Positions 50,585 to 59,830 of a DNA stretch of 64,000 bases are shown here, piece by piece (the first letter of the stretch is position 1; the number at the start of each line of letters is the position of its first letter). The translations under genes and the position numbers were made by a program. Under the pieces are notes generated by a model that was not told where the DNA came from, did no database searches, and saw only the letters and a program-made list of their open reading frames with translations. The DNA comes from an uncultured Eubacteriales bacterium. Lineage in GTDB: Bacteria; Bacillota; Clostridia; Oscillospirales; UBA644. Where the stretch lies: the NCBI GenBank assembly GCA_900547165.1, contig URFZ01000006.1:1-64000 (forward strand), given 5' to 3'.

Positions 50585-51516
50585 AAAAACTCGGACACTT
50601 TTGGTTTGCTCCGCGTATTTTGCTTATCCTGCTTGCCGCGCTTCTTATCTGCGGAATAATTTTTGTCGGCGCGTGCGTCGGCTACGGACGGTCATTCCTC
50701 GATATTGTGGGGTACGATGAAGAAGTAAGCAAAGCCGATGTGATAAACGCACTTGAACGCGGAGAAGATATTTCATCTTTGGGTTTGACCGACGTTGAGA
50801 TATCGAACGCCGTAAAAGCGTATCAGAAACTTTCCGCTCCTTTGGCGCTGCGCGATACGCAGAATACCACAACAGAAGAACTTTTGTCCCGATTGGAACG
50901 GCAGGCGGCTTACAATTCGACGAGAGCATCGGCGTATCTGACAAATTATCTGCTTGTCAGCACGGATAAGGACGATACGGAAATGATACTCTGCGTTCTG
51001 CTGTCGCTCAATTCGAAAACGGGCAGTTGCGTTATAACGTCCCTGCCGTCGTATATGCTTGTGCTTGACGACGAACTCGGAATGACAAAACTCGGAAACG
51101 TGTACTTCCGACGCGGCATAAAAGGCGTTGCGGAAGATTGCGGAAAAATGTTCGGACTGACCGTATCGGAAACGGGAAAACTCAACATCGGGTCAGCCGC
51201 TGAACTTATAACCGCCGCAGATACGGATTTCGGGTATGAGATAATCGTTTCAAACTCGGGTATAGGCGTAAAACACAACAGCAAGCCGCTGACGTTTTCC
51301 GCGCTTGACAAAATGCTTCGTTTGCTTGTCCGCGATGTGAGAACGGATATGGATACGTTGTCTCTTTACCGCTTTGCGCTCGGAGTTCGCAATGCTCTTA
51401 AAACAGAGATGCTTATGATCTCGCCCGCGGCAATAGAAACGAGCGCTGTTACGACTTATGACGGCAATTCGGCATTGGTCGTCGATTTTATCGCCGCAAG
51501 AAGCCTTATCGGCTGA
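50581..51516 (+). CDS. Membrane protein, possibly a divergent LytR-CpsA-Psr-like protein
   Basis: A 311-residue protein with one N-terminal membrane helix (ILLILLAALLICGIIFVGACV) and an outside domain. The stretch MILCVLLSLNSKTGSCVITSLPSYMLV followed by TKLGNVYFRRGIKGVAED has the strand-helix order of LCP proteins, which attach glycopolymers to peptidoglycan. The usual Arg residues (SIPRD, the later RKR) are missing, so if related it may be inactive or changed. The start overlaps the previous stop (ATGA); the glycogen operon begins 21 bases later. Confidence 0.6.
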   Translation: MKKLGHFWFAPRILLILLAALLICGIIFVGACVGYGRSFLDIVGYDEEVSKADVINALERGEDISSLGLTDVEISNAVKAYQKLSAPLALRDTQNTTTEELLSRLERQAAYNSTRASAYLTNYLLVSTDKDDTEMILCVLLSLNSKTGSCVITSLPSYMLVLDDELGMTKLGNVYFRRGIKGVAEDCGKMFGLTVSETGKLNIGSAAELITAADTDFGYEIIVSNSGIGVKHNSKPLTFSALDKMLRLLVRDVRTDMDTLSLYRFALGVRNALKTEMLMISPAAIETSAVTTYDGNSALVVDFIAARSLIG

Positions 51517-51537
51517 TGTGATTGTTACGGAGGAAGT

Positions 51538-53478
51538 ATGACCGAAAATGTAAAGGTGACCGAAAAGGGAAATGACGGTGCGATTTTTCTGTTTCATCAG
51601 GGAACGAATTTTCGCGCTTACGAATATATGGGCTGCCACCCTCTCGGAAAAGACAGGACTGTATTCAGAACATGGGCGCCGAAAGCCGATTCGATAGAAC
51701 TTGTCTCCGATTTCACGGGCTGGGATGAGGGCATTCCTTTCGAAAAAGTCTCCGAAAACGGGATATGGCATGCCATTGTTGACATTCCTTATCGCGAACT
51801 TGTAGGAAAATTCTATAAATTCCGCGTGACGGGCGGCGGGGTTACACGTTATAAATCCGACCCGTATGCCTTTGAATCGCAGACGCTTGAAAAAACTGCG
51901 TCGATAGTTGCCAAACCGTCGGATTTTGCGTGGAACGATTCGAATTGGCTCAAACACAGAAAATGCATTTTTGCGGGCGGCAGGCATTTTTACTCCGCTC
52001 CGATGAATATATATGAAATGCACCTCGGTTCGTGGCGCACACGCGACGGCGCTGATAATTCCGACGGAAAACATTATCTGAACTATCGCGAGATTGCCGA
52101 TTTGCTTGTTCCTTATGTAAAACACCTCGGCTATACGCACATCGAACTTATGCCCATTGCGGAATACCCGTTTGACGGCTCATGGGGCTATCAGGTCTGC
52201 GGCTATTACGCTCCTACATCGCGTTTCGGAACGCCCGACGATTTCAGATACTTTGTCAACACGCTTCACGCCGCGGGCGTAGGCGTTATTCTGGACTGGG
52301 TTCCCGCGCATTTTCCCAAGGACGAGCACGGACTGTTTGAGTTTGACGGTCACCCGCTTTACGAATATACGGGCAAAGACCGTATGGAACATAAAGGTTG
52401 GGGTACACGCTGTTTTGACGTCGGTCGCCCCGAGGTTCAATCTTTCCTTATCTCAAACGCGCTGTATTGGCTTCGCGAATTTCATCTTGACGGACTTCGC
52501 ATAGATGCGGTTGCGTCAATGCTGTATCTCGATTACGACAGAAAACCCGGGGAATGGATTCCCAACGCTTACGGCGAAAATAAGAATCTTGAAGCGATTG
52601 CCTTTTTCAGAAAACTGAACACCGCCATTTTCGGCGAGTTCGGCGATGTTCTGATGATAGCGGAAGAATCCACCGCATGGCCGATGGTTACGGGACCCGT
52701 GGACAAGGGCGGTCTCGGCTTCAATTTCAAGTGGAATATGGGCTGGTCGAACGATATGTTCGATTACGTCTCCCGTGACCCGCTGTTCAGACGGTACGAC
52801 CACGAAAAACTGACGTTCCCGCTGATGTATGCGTTTTCGGAAAACTATATTCTGCCGGTTTCTCACGATGAAGTCGTTCACGGCAAAAAATCGCTTCTTG
52901 ACAAGATGTTCGGCGAATATGAGGACAAGTTTGCGTGTATGCGCGCATTCCTTGTTTATATGATAACTCTGCCCGGCAAAAAAATGACGTTTATGGGCAC
53001 GGAGTTTGCACCTTTCCGCGAGTGGGATTATCAGAATCAACTCGAATGGTTTATGCTCGATTATCCCATGCACGCAAAAATGTTTGAGTTTACATCGGCG
53101 CTCAACAACTTTTATCTGCAAACACCCGCGCTCTGGCAGATAGACGACGGGTGGGACGGCTTTGAGTGGATAGATGCCAACCTGCGCGATATGAACACGA
53201 TAACATACAGAAGAAAATCTTCGGACGGCGCGTCGGTTTCCGTCATCATCAACTTTTCGCCTGTGGCGCATGAACGTTTTCGCTTAAAAGTTCCCGAAAA
53301 CGGAACATATCGCGTTGCTTTTTCATCGGACGACGAATGTTACGGCGGCAAAAATTCTTTGGAAAAACGGTCATTCAAAGCAAGACGGGACGAAAACGGC
53401 GGATATTATATTGACGTGGACATTCCCGCATACGGCGGTCTTATAATTTACGACGCAAAGAAAAAACAGGGAAGATAA
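51538..53478 (+). CDS. glgB: 1,4-alpha-glucan branching enzyme
   Basis: Introduces alpha-1,6 branches into glycogen. The 646-residue GH13_9 enzyme has an N-terminal CBM48 domain (YEYMGCHPLGKDRTVFRTWAPKAD), the barrel with LRIDAVASMLYLDYDR (nucleophile Asp), MIAEESTAWP (acid/base Glu) and the VSHDEVVHGK region, and a C-terminal beta domain. GGAGG lies upstream. First gene of the glgB-C-D-A-P run. Confidence 0.96.
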   Translation: MTENVKVTEKGNDGAIFLFHQGTNFRAYEYMGCHPLGKDRTVFRTWAPKADSIELVSDFTGWDEGIPFEKVSENGIWHAIVDIPYRELVGKFYKFRVTGGGVTRYKSDPYAFESQTLEKTASIVAKPSDFAWNDSNWLKHRKCIFAGGRHFYSAPMNIYEMHLGSWRTRDGADNSDGKHYLNYREIADLLVPYVKHLGYTHIELMPIAEYPFDGSWGYQVCGYYAPTSRFGTPDDFRYFVNTLHAAGVGVILDWVPAHFPKDEHGLFEFDGHPLYEYTGKDRMEHKGWGTRCFDVGRPEVQSFLISNALYWLREFHLDGLRIDAVASMLYLDYDRKPGEWIPNAYGENKNLEAIAFFRKLNTAIFGEFGDVLMIAEESTAWPMVTGPVDKGGLGFNFKWNMGWSNDMFDYVSRDPLFRRYDHEKLTFPLMYAFSENYILPVSHDEVVHGKKSLLDKMFGEYEDKFACMRAFLVYMITLPGKKMTFMGTEFAPFREWDYQNQLEWFMLDYPMHAKMFEFTSALNNFYLQTPALWQIDDGWDGFEWIDANLRDMNTITYRRKSSDGASVSVIINFSPVAHERFRLKVPENGTYRVAFSSDDECYGGKNSLEKRSFKARRDENGGYYIDVDIPAYGGLIIYDAKKKQGR

Positions 53479-53520
53479 ATAAAGATAAAAAAGAACAGAA
53501 AAAAAATACGGAGGTACGAT

Positions 53521-54717
53521 ATGAACACCAAAAAAGAATGTGTTGCGATGCTTCTTGCGGGCGGGCAGGGAAGCCGTCTTTACACGTTGACCGAGAAGAC
53601 CGCAAAGCCTGCGGTGCTTTTCGGCGGAAAGTACAGGATAATAGATTTTCCGATGTCGAACTGCGTCAATTCGGGTATAGATACCGTCGGCGTGCTGACC
53701 CAGTATCAACCGCTCGTGCTCAATGAATATATCGGTAACGGACAGCCGTGGGATCTGGACAGACTTTACGGCGGCGTTATGGTTCTTCCTCCTTACCAGG
53801 GAAAACAGGGCGCGGATTGGTATAAAGGCACGGCAAACGCCATATATCAGAACTTGCAGTTTATTAACCGCTACGACCCCGATTATGTTCTTATTCTTTC
53901 CGGCGACCATATTTACAAAATGGATTATGCCAAAATGCTGGACGCGCATAAAAAAGAGGGCGCGGATTGCACGATTGCGGTTTTGAGCGTGCCTCTCGAT
54001 CAGGCGAGCCGTTTCGGCATAATGAACACGGACGATACGGGCAGAATAATCGAGTTTGAAGAAAAACCCGCACACCCGAAAAGCACAAAAGCGTCAATGG
54101 GCATCTATATATTCAACAAAAAACTGCTTGAAGAATATCTGATAAAAGACGAAGCCGATCCCGAGTCTTCAAAAGATTTCGGCAAAAATGTCATTCCCGC
54201 AATGCTTGCCGACGGAAAGAAACTTTTCGCCTATCCGTTTGAGGGGTATTGGAAAGACGTCGGAACTCTGACAAGCCTTTGGGAAGCAAACATGGACTTG
54301 CTCGGCACAAAGCCCGAGTTTGACCTGCATACAAAAGATTGGAAAATCTATTCCAGAAACAACAATCTTCCGCCGCACTTTATCGCGGACACGGCAACGG
54401 TTCAGAACTCACTCATAACAGAGGGGTGCGACATTCACGGCACGGTTGTCAACAGCGTGCTTTCAAACGGCGTTACGGTCGAAGCGGGCGCATTTGTGCG
54501 TGATTCCGTGCTGATGAACAACGTAACGGTAAAGAGCGGCGCCGTTGTCGAGTATTCCATTGTTGACAGCGACGCAGTTATAGGCGAAGATGCCGTTGTC
54601 GGCAAAGAGCGTTCGGAAGCAAAAGGACTTGCCGTTATCGGCGAGGGGCTTACGATAGCGGCGGGCAGAGTTATCGCCGACGGCGAAATGATAGGTTCCG
54701 CTTCGAAGAACAACTGA
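53521..54717 (+). CDS. glgC: Glucose-1-phosphate adenylyltransferase
   Basis: Makes ADP-glucose, the glucose donor for glycogen. The 398 residues contain the nucleotide loop LAGGQGSRLYTLTEKTAKPA, PMSNCVNSG, the YKGTANA segment and FEEKPAHPKS, followed by a left-handed beta-helix with hexapeptide repeats. ATG 53521 has GGAGG upstream. It probably forms a heterotetramer with GlgD, as in Bacilli and Clostridia. Confidence 0.96.
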   Translation: MNTKKECVAMLLAGGQGSRLYTLTEKTAKPAVLFGGKYRIIDFPMSNCVNSGIDTVGVLTQYQPLVLNEYIGNGQPWDLDRLYGGVMVLPPYQGKQGADWYKGTANAIYQNLQFINRYDPDYVLILSGDHIYKMDYAKMLDAHKKEGADCTIAVLSVPLDQASRFGIMNTDDTGRIIEFEEKPAHPKSTKASMGIYIFNKKLLEEYLIKDEADPESSKDFGKNVIPAMLADGKKLFAYPFEGYWKDVGTLTSLWEANMDLLGTKPEFDLHTKDWKIYSRNNNLPPHFIADTATVQNSLITEGCDIHGTVVNSVLSNGVTVEAGAFVRDSVLMNNVTVKSGAVVEYSIVDSDAVIGEDAVVGKERSEAKGLAVIGEGLTIAAGRVIADGEMIGSASKNN

Positions 54718-54733
54718 TGAAAGGGAGAGCATT

Positions 54734-55867
54734 ATGACAACCGCGGGTATTATTTTTTCTAACATTCATGACAGCAATATCCCCGAACTCACAAGCAAAA
54801 GGACTATGGCGTCCGTTCCGTTCGCCTGCAAATACAGACTTATAGATTTCACCCTTTCGAATATGGTGAATTCAAATATAACGGATATCCGAATAGTTAC
54901 GCAGTACAATTATCAGTCGCTTATGGACCATATCGGCTCGGGCAAGGATTGGGACTTGGCTCGCCGTTCGGGCGGTGTCAAGATAGTTCCGCCGTACATT
55001 TCTGCGGGTTCTCCGGCATCTTCGGTCTATCCCACACGCCTTGAAGCGCTGAAAAACGTCAATTATTCCATAACTCACATAACCGCCGACTACGTCGTGC
55101 TTTCGGATTGCGACGTTATCTGCAATATTGACCTGACGGATATGATAGAGTATCATATCAACCGGGGCGCGGACATAACGGTTGCGACAAGGCTTGTCGA
55201 GGTGGACAGCGAGACCGCAAAAAAGAATGTTCTTTTTCAGGCGAACGATGAGGGCAGAATCACGGACGTTATTTCTTACAGCCCGATATTCTGCGGCAAG
55301 GCGCACGTCAATCTGAATATCCTGGTCATCAACAGAGATTATCTTTTTGAGCTTGTCGCAGACGCAATTTCACACGGTTACAGAAGCTTGACACGGGATA
55401 TAATGACAAACCATACCGTTGACAGAAAATATTCCGTTTATGAGTTTTCGGGTTATTATGCGTGTCTGTCGTCTCTGAACGATTATTTCGGTTGCAGTCT
55501 TGACCTTATATCTAACAAAGCGTCCCGCAACGCATTGTTCAACGTTAAGAACAGACCTGTTTATACCAAAGTCAAAAATTCCGCGCCGACATATATCAGC
55601 CCCGACGCAAAAGTCAGCAACAGCCTTATCGCGGACGACTGTATGATTCTCGGCGAAGTTGATAACTCCATACTGTTCCGAGGAGTTAAAGTGGGCAAGG
55701 GAACGGTTGTGAGAAATTCTATTCTGTTCCAGGACGTGTTTACGGGTTCGGACGTTCACTTAAACTATGTGCTTGCCGATAAAAACGCCGTTATATGCGA
55801 CGGAGTGACTTTGAGCGGGCACTCTCAACTTCCGAGTTACATCGAAAAAGGAAAGTCGATAGGCTGA
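54734..55867 (+). CDS. glgD: Glucose-1-phosphate adenylyltransferase-like subunit GlgD
   Basis: The non-catalytic partner of GlgC. The 377-residue protein keeps the fold (ASVPFACKYRLIDFTLSNMVNS; IRIVTQYNYQSLMDHI; VLSDCDVICN) but its N-terminus reads TTAGIIFSNIHDSN in place of the GGxGxR loop, as is standard for GlgD. In characterised Firmicutes it raises the activity of GlgC. It follows glgC by 16 bases. Confidence 0.95.
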   Translation: MTTAGIIFSNIHDSNIPELTSKRTMASVPFACKYRLIDFTLSNMVNSNITDIRIVTQYNYQSLMDHIGSGKDWDLARRSGGVKIVPPYISAGSPASSVYPTRLEALKNVNYSITHITADYVVLSDCDVICNIDLTDMIEYHINRGADITVATRLVEVDSETAKKNVLFQANDEGRITDVISYSPIFCGKAHVNLNILVINRDYLFELVADAISHGYRSLTRDIMTNHTVDRKYSVYEFSGYYACLSSLNDYFGCSLDLISNKASRNALFNVKNRPVYTKVKNSAPTYISPDAKVSNSLIADDCMILGEVDNSILFRGVKVGKGTVVRNSILFQDVFTGSDVHLNYVLADKNAVICDGVTLSGHSQLPSYIEKGKSIG

Positions 55868-55908
55868 TTTTTTCCGCAAAAAGAAATACGTCGAAAAGGA
55901 GTGTCGAT

Positions 55909-57342
55909 ATGAAAAAAATACTATATGTCGGTTCAGAGGTCCTGCCGTTTGCTTCGACGGGCGGACTTGCGGACGTGCTTGGGTCTTTGCCTGCGGCGGT
56001 CGCAAAAAAACTCGGTGACGGCGGCGATGTTCGCGTTGTTTTGCCGATGTACAAGTCGGTCAAAGAAAAGTTCCTTTCAAATATGACACGCGAATACGAA
56101 ACATATATAAGTCTTGCGTGGCGCTGGCAGTATTGCGGTATATGGAGCCTTTGCGACAAGGGCGTTAAATATTATTTCATAGATAACGAATACTATTTTT
56201 GCAGAGGTCCTCTTTACGGCGAATACGACGATGCCGAAAGGTTCGCATTTTTCTGCAAAGCCGTTATGGAAATGATGAACATTGTGGATTTCCACCCCGA
56301 TGTGCTTCACGCAAACGATTGGCAAAGCGCGTTGACTGTCATCTATCTGAAACGGAAATATAATAATAACGGGGCATTTGCGAATACCCGCGCCGTTTAT
56401 ACCATTCACAATATCGGCTATCAGGGCAGATACGGTTTCGACATTCTCGGCGACGTGTTTGAACTTTCGGAAGCGGATAAAGAGATAGTCGAGTTCGGCG
56501 GGGATATAAACCTGACCAAGGGTGCTATCGTGTGCGCCGATAAAGTAACGACGGTAAGCCCTCGCTATGCTGAAGAGATAATGACCGATTATTATTCGGA
56601 GGGGCTGTCTCCCGTTCTGAATATGTACCGATTCAAGACCTGCGGCATTATCAACGGCATTGATATAGATTATTACAATCCGCAGACCGATACGGAAATT
56701 CCCGCAAATTATTCGGCAAAAAGTTTTTTGGGCAAAGCCGCAGATAAAAAAGCGTTGCAGGAACGCTGCGGACTCGAAGTCAGAAAAGACGTTCCGATCA
56801 TAGCAATGGTTTCGCGCCTTGCTTCGCATAAGGGATTTGACCTTGTCAGGTATGTATTGGAAGAAATCCTTACGAATGACGTTCAGTTTGTTCTGCTCGG
56901 AACGGGCGAACACGAACTCGAAAATTTCTTCCGTTATATCGCAAACAAATATCCCGGAAAAGTAAGTATAAATCTTGCTTACGACAAGGCTTTTTCAAAA
57001 CTTATCTATGCCGGTTCGGACATCTTCCTTATGCCGTCGCTTTCGGAACCGTGCGGTCTTTCGCAGATGATAGCGTCCCGCTACGGAACCGTGCCTGTCG
57101 TTCGCGAAACGGGCGGTCTGTTCGATACGATAAAGCCTTACAACAAATTCGACGGCAGCGGCAACGGTTTCACTTTTGCCAATTACAACGCGCATGAGAT
57201 GAAAGATGCCGTTATGCGTGCTGTTGAACTGTATCATGATGAAAAAGAGTGGAAGAAGTTCGCAAAACACGCAATGGAAATGGATTTCTCGTGGAACGCT
57301 TCCGCGGAAAAATATCTTCGTCTGTATGACGATTTGACATAA
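55909..57342 (+). CDS. glgA: Glycogen synthase (ADP-glucose)
   Basis: GT5 glycogen synthase extending alpha-1,4 chains. 478 residues from ATG 55909 (AAAGGAG upstream): KKILYVGSEVLPFASTGGLADV, HANDWQSALTVIYL, VSRLASHKGFDL and the C-terminal EPCGLSQMIASRYGTVPVVR. The ADP-glucose-binding K-T-G-G-L of many enzymes is S-T-G-G-L here, a variation I believe also occurs in other Clostridia. The frame opens 114 bases earlier inside the glgD end, without support. Confidence 0.95.
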   Translation: MKKILYVGSEVLPFASTGGLADVLGSLPAAVAKKLGDGGDVRVVLPMYKSVKEKFLSNMTREYETYISLAWRWQYCGIWSLCDKGVKYYFIDNEYYFCRGPLYGEYDDAERFAFFCKAVMEMMNIVDFHPDVLHANDWQSALTVIYLKRKYNNNGAFANTRAVYTIHNIGYQGRYGFDILGDVFELSEADKEIVEFGGDINLTKGAIVCADKVTTVSPRYAEEIMTDYYSEGLSPVLNMYRFKTCGIINGIDIDYYNPQTDTEIPANYSAKSFLGKAADKKALQERCGLEVRKDVPIIAMVSRLASHKGFDLVRYVLEEILTNDVQFVLLGTGEHELENFFRYIANKYPGKVSINLAYDKAFSKLIYAGSDIFLMPSLSEPCGLSQMIASRYGTVPVVRETGGLFDTIKPYNKFDGSGNGFTFANYNAHEMKDAVMRAVELYHDEKEWKKFAKHAMEMDFSWNASAEKYLRLYDDLT

Positions 57343-57409
57343 AAACGAACCGTTCGTCTTTCGGAACGGCTCGGAAACAGGAAAAACTGAAAGGACACTT
57401 GCAAAAGCA

Positions 57410-59830
57410 ATGGAGAAAAACGTAAAAGAGGAAATCAGAAAAGCGCTCGAAAGCAAAGTTTCGAGATATTTCGGCTGCGCATTGACCGACGCTACCGAAA
57501 AACAGATCTACAATTCGGTCATTCTTACCGTCAGAGACATTCTGACCAACAAAAAGGCGGAGTATAAAAAACTCATCAAAAAGAATCAGCCGAAGAGAGT
57601 TTACTACCTCTGCATGGAATTTCTTGTCGGACGGTCTCTGAAAAACAACCTGCGCAATCTCGGACTTGCGGACGAGTATGCTTCGGTGCTTTCCGACCTC
57701 GGATTCGACATCGAAAAACTCTACGAACGCGAACCCGACCCGGGTCTCGGCAACGGCGGCCTCGGCAGACTTGCAGCGTGCTTTATGGACGCGCTGACAA
57801 CGCAGGATTATCCCGCAATGGGCTTTTCTATATGCTATGAATACGGACTTTTCAAACAGCGTATAGTTGACGGTTCGCAGGTCGAACTGCCCGACGTTTG
57901 GATGGACGACGGCGGCGCATGGCTCGTTCCGAGAACGGATAAAACGATGAGCATACGTTTCGGCGGCACGGTCTCCGAAAAATGGGATAACGGCAGATGT
58001 GAGATAATCAACGAGGGCTACGAGGAGATTCAGGCCGTTCCCTACGATATGATGATATCGGGCGCAGACAGCGCGGCGGTAAGCACGCTTCGTTTGTGGC
58101 GCGCCGAAAACGTCAGCAATTTCAACATGAAACTGTTCTCACAGGGCGAGTATATCAAGGCGATGGAGGAGAACAACAACGCCGAGGTTATTTCAAAGGT
58201 TCTTTATCCCGCAGACGCAACTCCCGAGGGCAAAATGCTGCGTTTGAGCCAACAGTATTTCTTTGTTTCCGCGTCGCTTCAAAGCATAATCGCGGATCAT
58301 CTTGCCATGTACGGCACGCTCCGCAATTTCGGTGAAAAAGTCGCTATCCATATCAACGACACGCACCCTGCGGTCTGCATTCCCGAACTTATGCGTATAT
58401 TCATGGATATTTATTCGTATTCGTGGGAAGATGCGTGGAACATTGTGAAACAGACCGTTTCGTATACAAACCATACGGTTATGCCCGAAGCGCTTGAATG
58501 CTGGAACGAGAATATTTTCAAACTTCGTCTTCCGCGCCTTTATATGATAATCGAAGAGATTAACCGCCGTTTCTGCGCTGATATGTGGAATCTCTATCCC
58601 GGAGATTGGGACAGAATTTCCCGCATGGCTGTTATCGCAAACGGACAGGTGAGAATGGCTAATTTGAGCGTTGTCGGTTCTCATACCGTCAACGGCGTTT
58701 CCAAACTCCATTCCGAAATTCTGAAAGAGACAATATTCCACGACTATTACAAGGCGATGCCCGAAAAGTTTACCAATGTAACAAACGGTATCGCGCACAG
58801 ACGTTGGCTCTGCTATTCAAATCCCGGGCTGACTGCGTTGCTTGACGAGACCATCGGAACGCAATACAGAAAACAGCCCGAGACTTTGAAAAAATTCGAG
58901 GCATTCAAGGATGATAAGTCCGTTCTTTCAAGACTTGAACAGATAAAGAAAGAAAACAAGATAAACTTTGCAAATCACATCTTTGAAAAAACGGGCGAAA
59001 AAATTGACCCGAACTCGATTTTCGACGTGCAGGTAAAGCGTATGCACGAATATAAACGCCAACTTCTGAATGCGTTGAAGATAATCAACAGGTGTATAGA
59101 AATCAAAGATAATCCGAACGGCAACTATGAGCCGATGACGTTCGTTTTCGGCGGCAAAGCCGCGCCGAGTTACTATATGGCAAAAGACATAATCAGCCTT
59201 ATATGGAATCTCGGCAAAGACATCGACCGTCACGACGTTCTGCGCAAATTCATCAAGGTCGTATATGTTGAGGATTACAATGTAAGCACCGCCGAAATCC
59301 TTATGCCTGCGTCGGATATCAGTGAACAGATCTCACTTGCGGGTAAAGAAGCAAGCGGCACGGGTTGTATGAAATTTATGATAAACGGCGCGTTGACGCT
59401 CGGAACGCTTGACGGCGCGAACGTTGAGATGAAAGCGGCGGTCGGAGACGACAATATCTATATTTTCGGACTCAACGCAAAAGAGGTCGAGGATCTTTGG
59501 CGTAGCGGCTACGTTTCGGCAAAATACTATATGGCAAGCCCGCGCCTTCGTGCAACGATAGACCGTATAAGCGAGGGCTTCAACGGCAGGAACTTTGCCA
59601 ATATCGCAACGTATCTTACAACTACCAACGGCGTTGCAGACCCGTATATGTGCCTTGCGGATTACGAGTCGTATAAAAACACGTTCGACCGAATGATCGC
59701 GGATTATTCCGACCGCGACGCATGGCTGAAAAAATCGCTGATGAACATTGCGAACGCGGGGTATTTCTCCGCAGACAGAAGCATTCGCGAATACGCCGAG
59801 AACATCTGGCATATCACTCCCGTAAAATGA
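57410..59830 (+). CDS. glgP: Glycogen/maltodextrin phosphorylase
   Basis: GT35 phosphorylase releasing glucose 1-phosphate from glycogen. The 806 residues include EPDPGLGNGGLGRLAACFMD, the KRMHEYKRQLLN region and the PLP-lysine segment EASGTGCMKFMINGALTLG (the family consensus has Asn where Cys stands before MKF). It overlaps the following GH13 gene by four bases, so breakdown enzymes are coupled. Confidence 0.96.
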   Translation: MEKNVKEEIRKALESKVSRYFGCALTDATEKQIYNSVILTVRDILTNKKAEYKKLIKKNQPKRVYYLCMEFLVGRSLKNNLRNLGLADEYASVLSDLGFDIEKLYEREPDPGLGNGGLGRLAACFMDALTTQDYPAMGFSICYEYGLFKQRIVDGSQVELPDVWMDDGGAWLVPRTDKTMSIRFGGTVSEKWDNGRCEIINEGYEEIQAVPYDMMISGADSAAVSTLRLWRAENVSNFNMKLFSQGEYIKAMEENNNAEVISKVLYPADATPEGKMLRLSQQYFFVSASLQSIIADHLAMYGTLRNFGEKVAIHINDTHPAVCIPELMRIFMDIYSYSWEDAWNIVKQTVSYTNHTVMPEALECWNENIFKLRLPRLYMIIEEINRRFCADMWNLYPGDWDRISRMAVIANGQVRMANLSVVGSHTVNGVSKLHSEILKETIFHDYYKAMPEKFTNVTNGIAHRRWLCYSNPGLTALLDETIGTQYRKQPETLKKFEAFKDDKSVLSRLEQIKKENKINFANHIFEKTGEKIDPNSIFDVQVKRMHEYKRQLLNALKIINRCIEIKDNPNGNYEPMTFVFGGKAAPSYYMAKDIISLIWNLGKDIDRHDVLRKFIKVVYVEDYNVSTAEILMPASDISEQISLAGKEASGTGCMKFMINGALTLGTLDGANVEMKAAVGDDNIYIFGLNAKEVEDLWRSGYVSAKYYMASPRLRATIDRISEGFNGRNFANIATYLTTTNGVADPYMCLADYESYKNTFDRMIADYSDRDAWLKKSLMNIANAGYFSADRSIREYAENIWHITPVK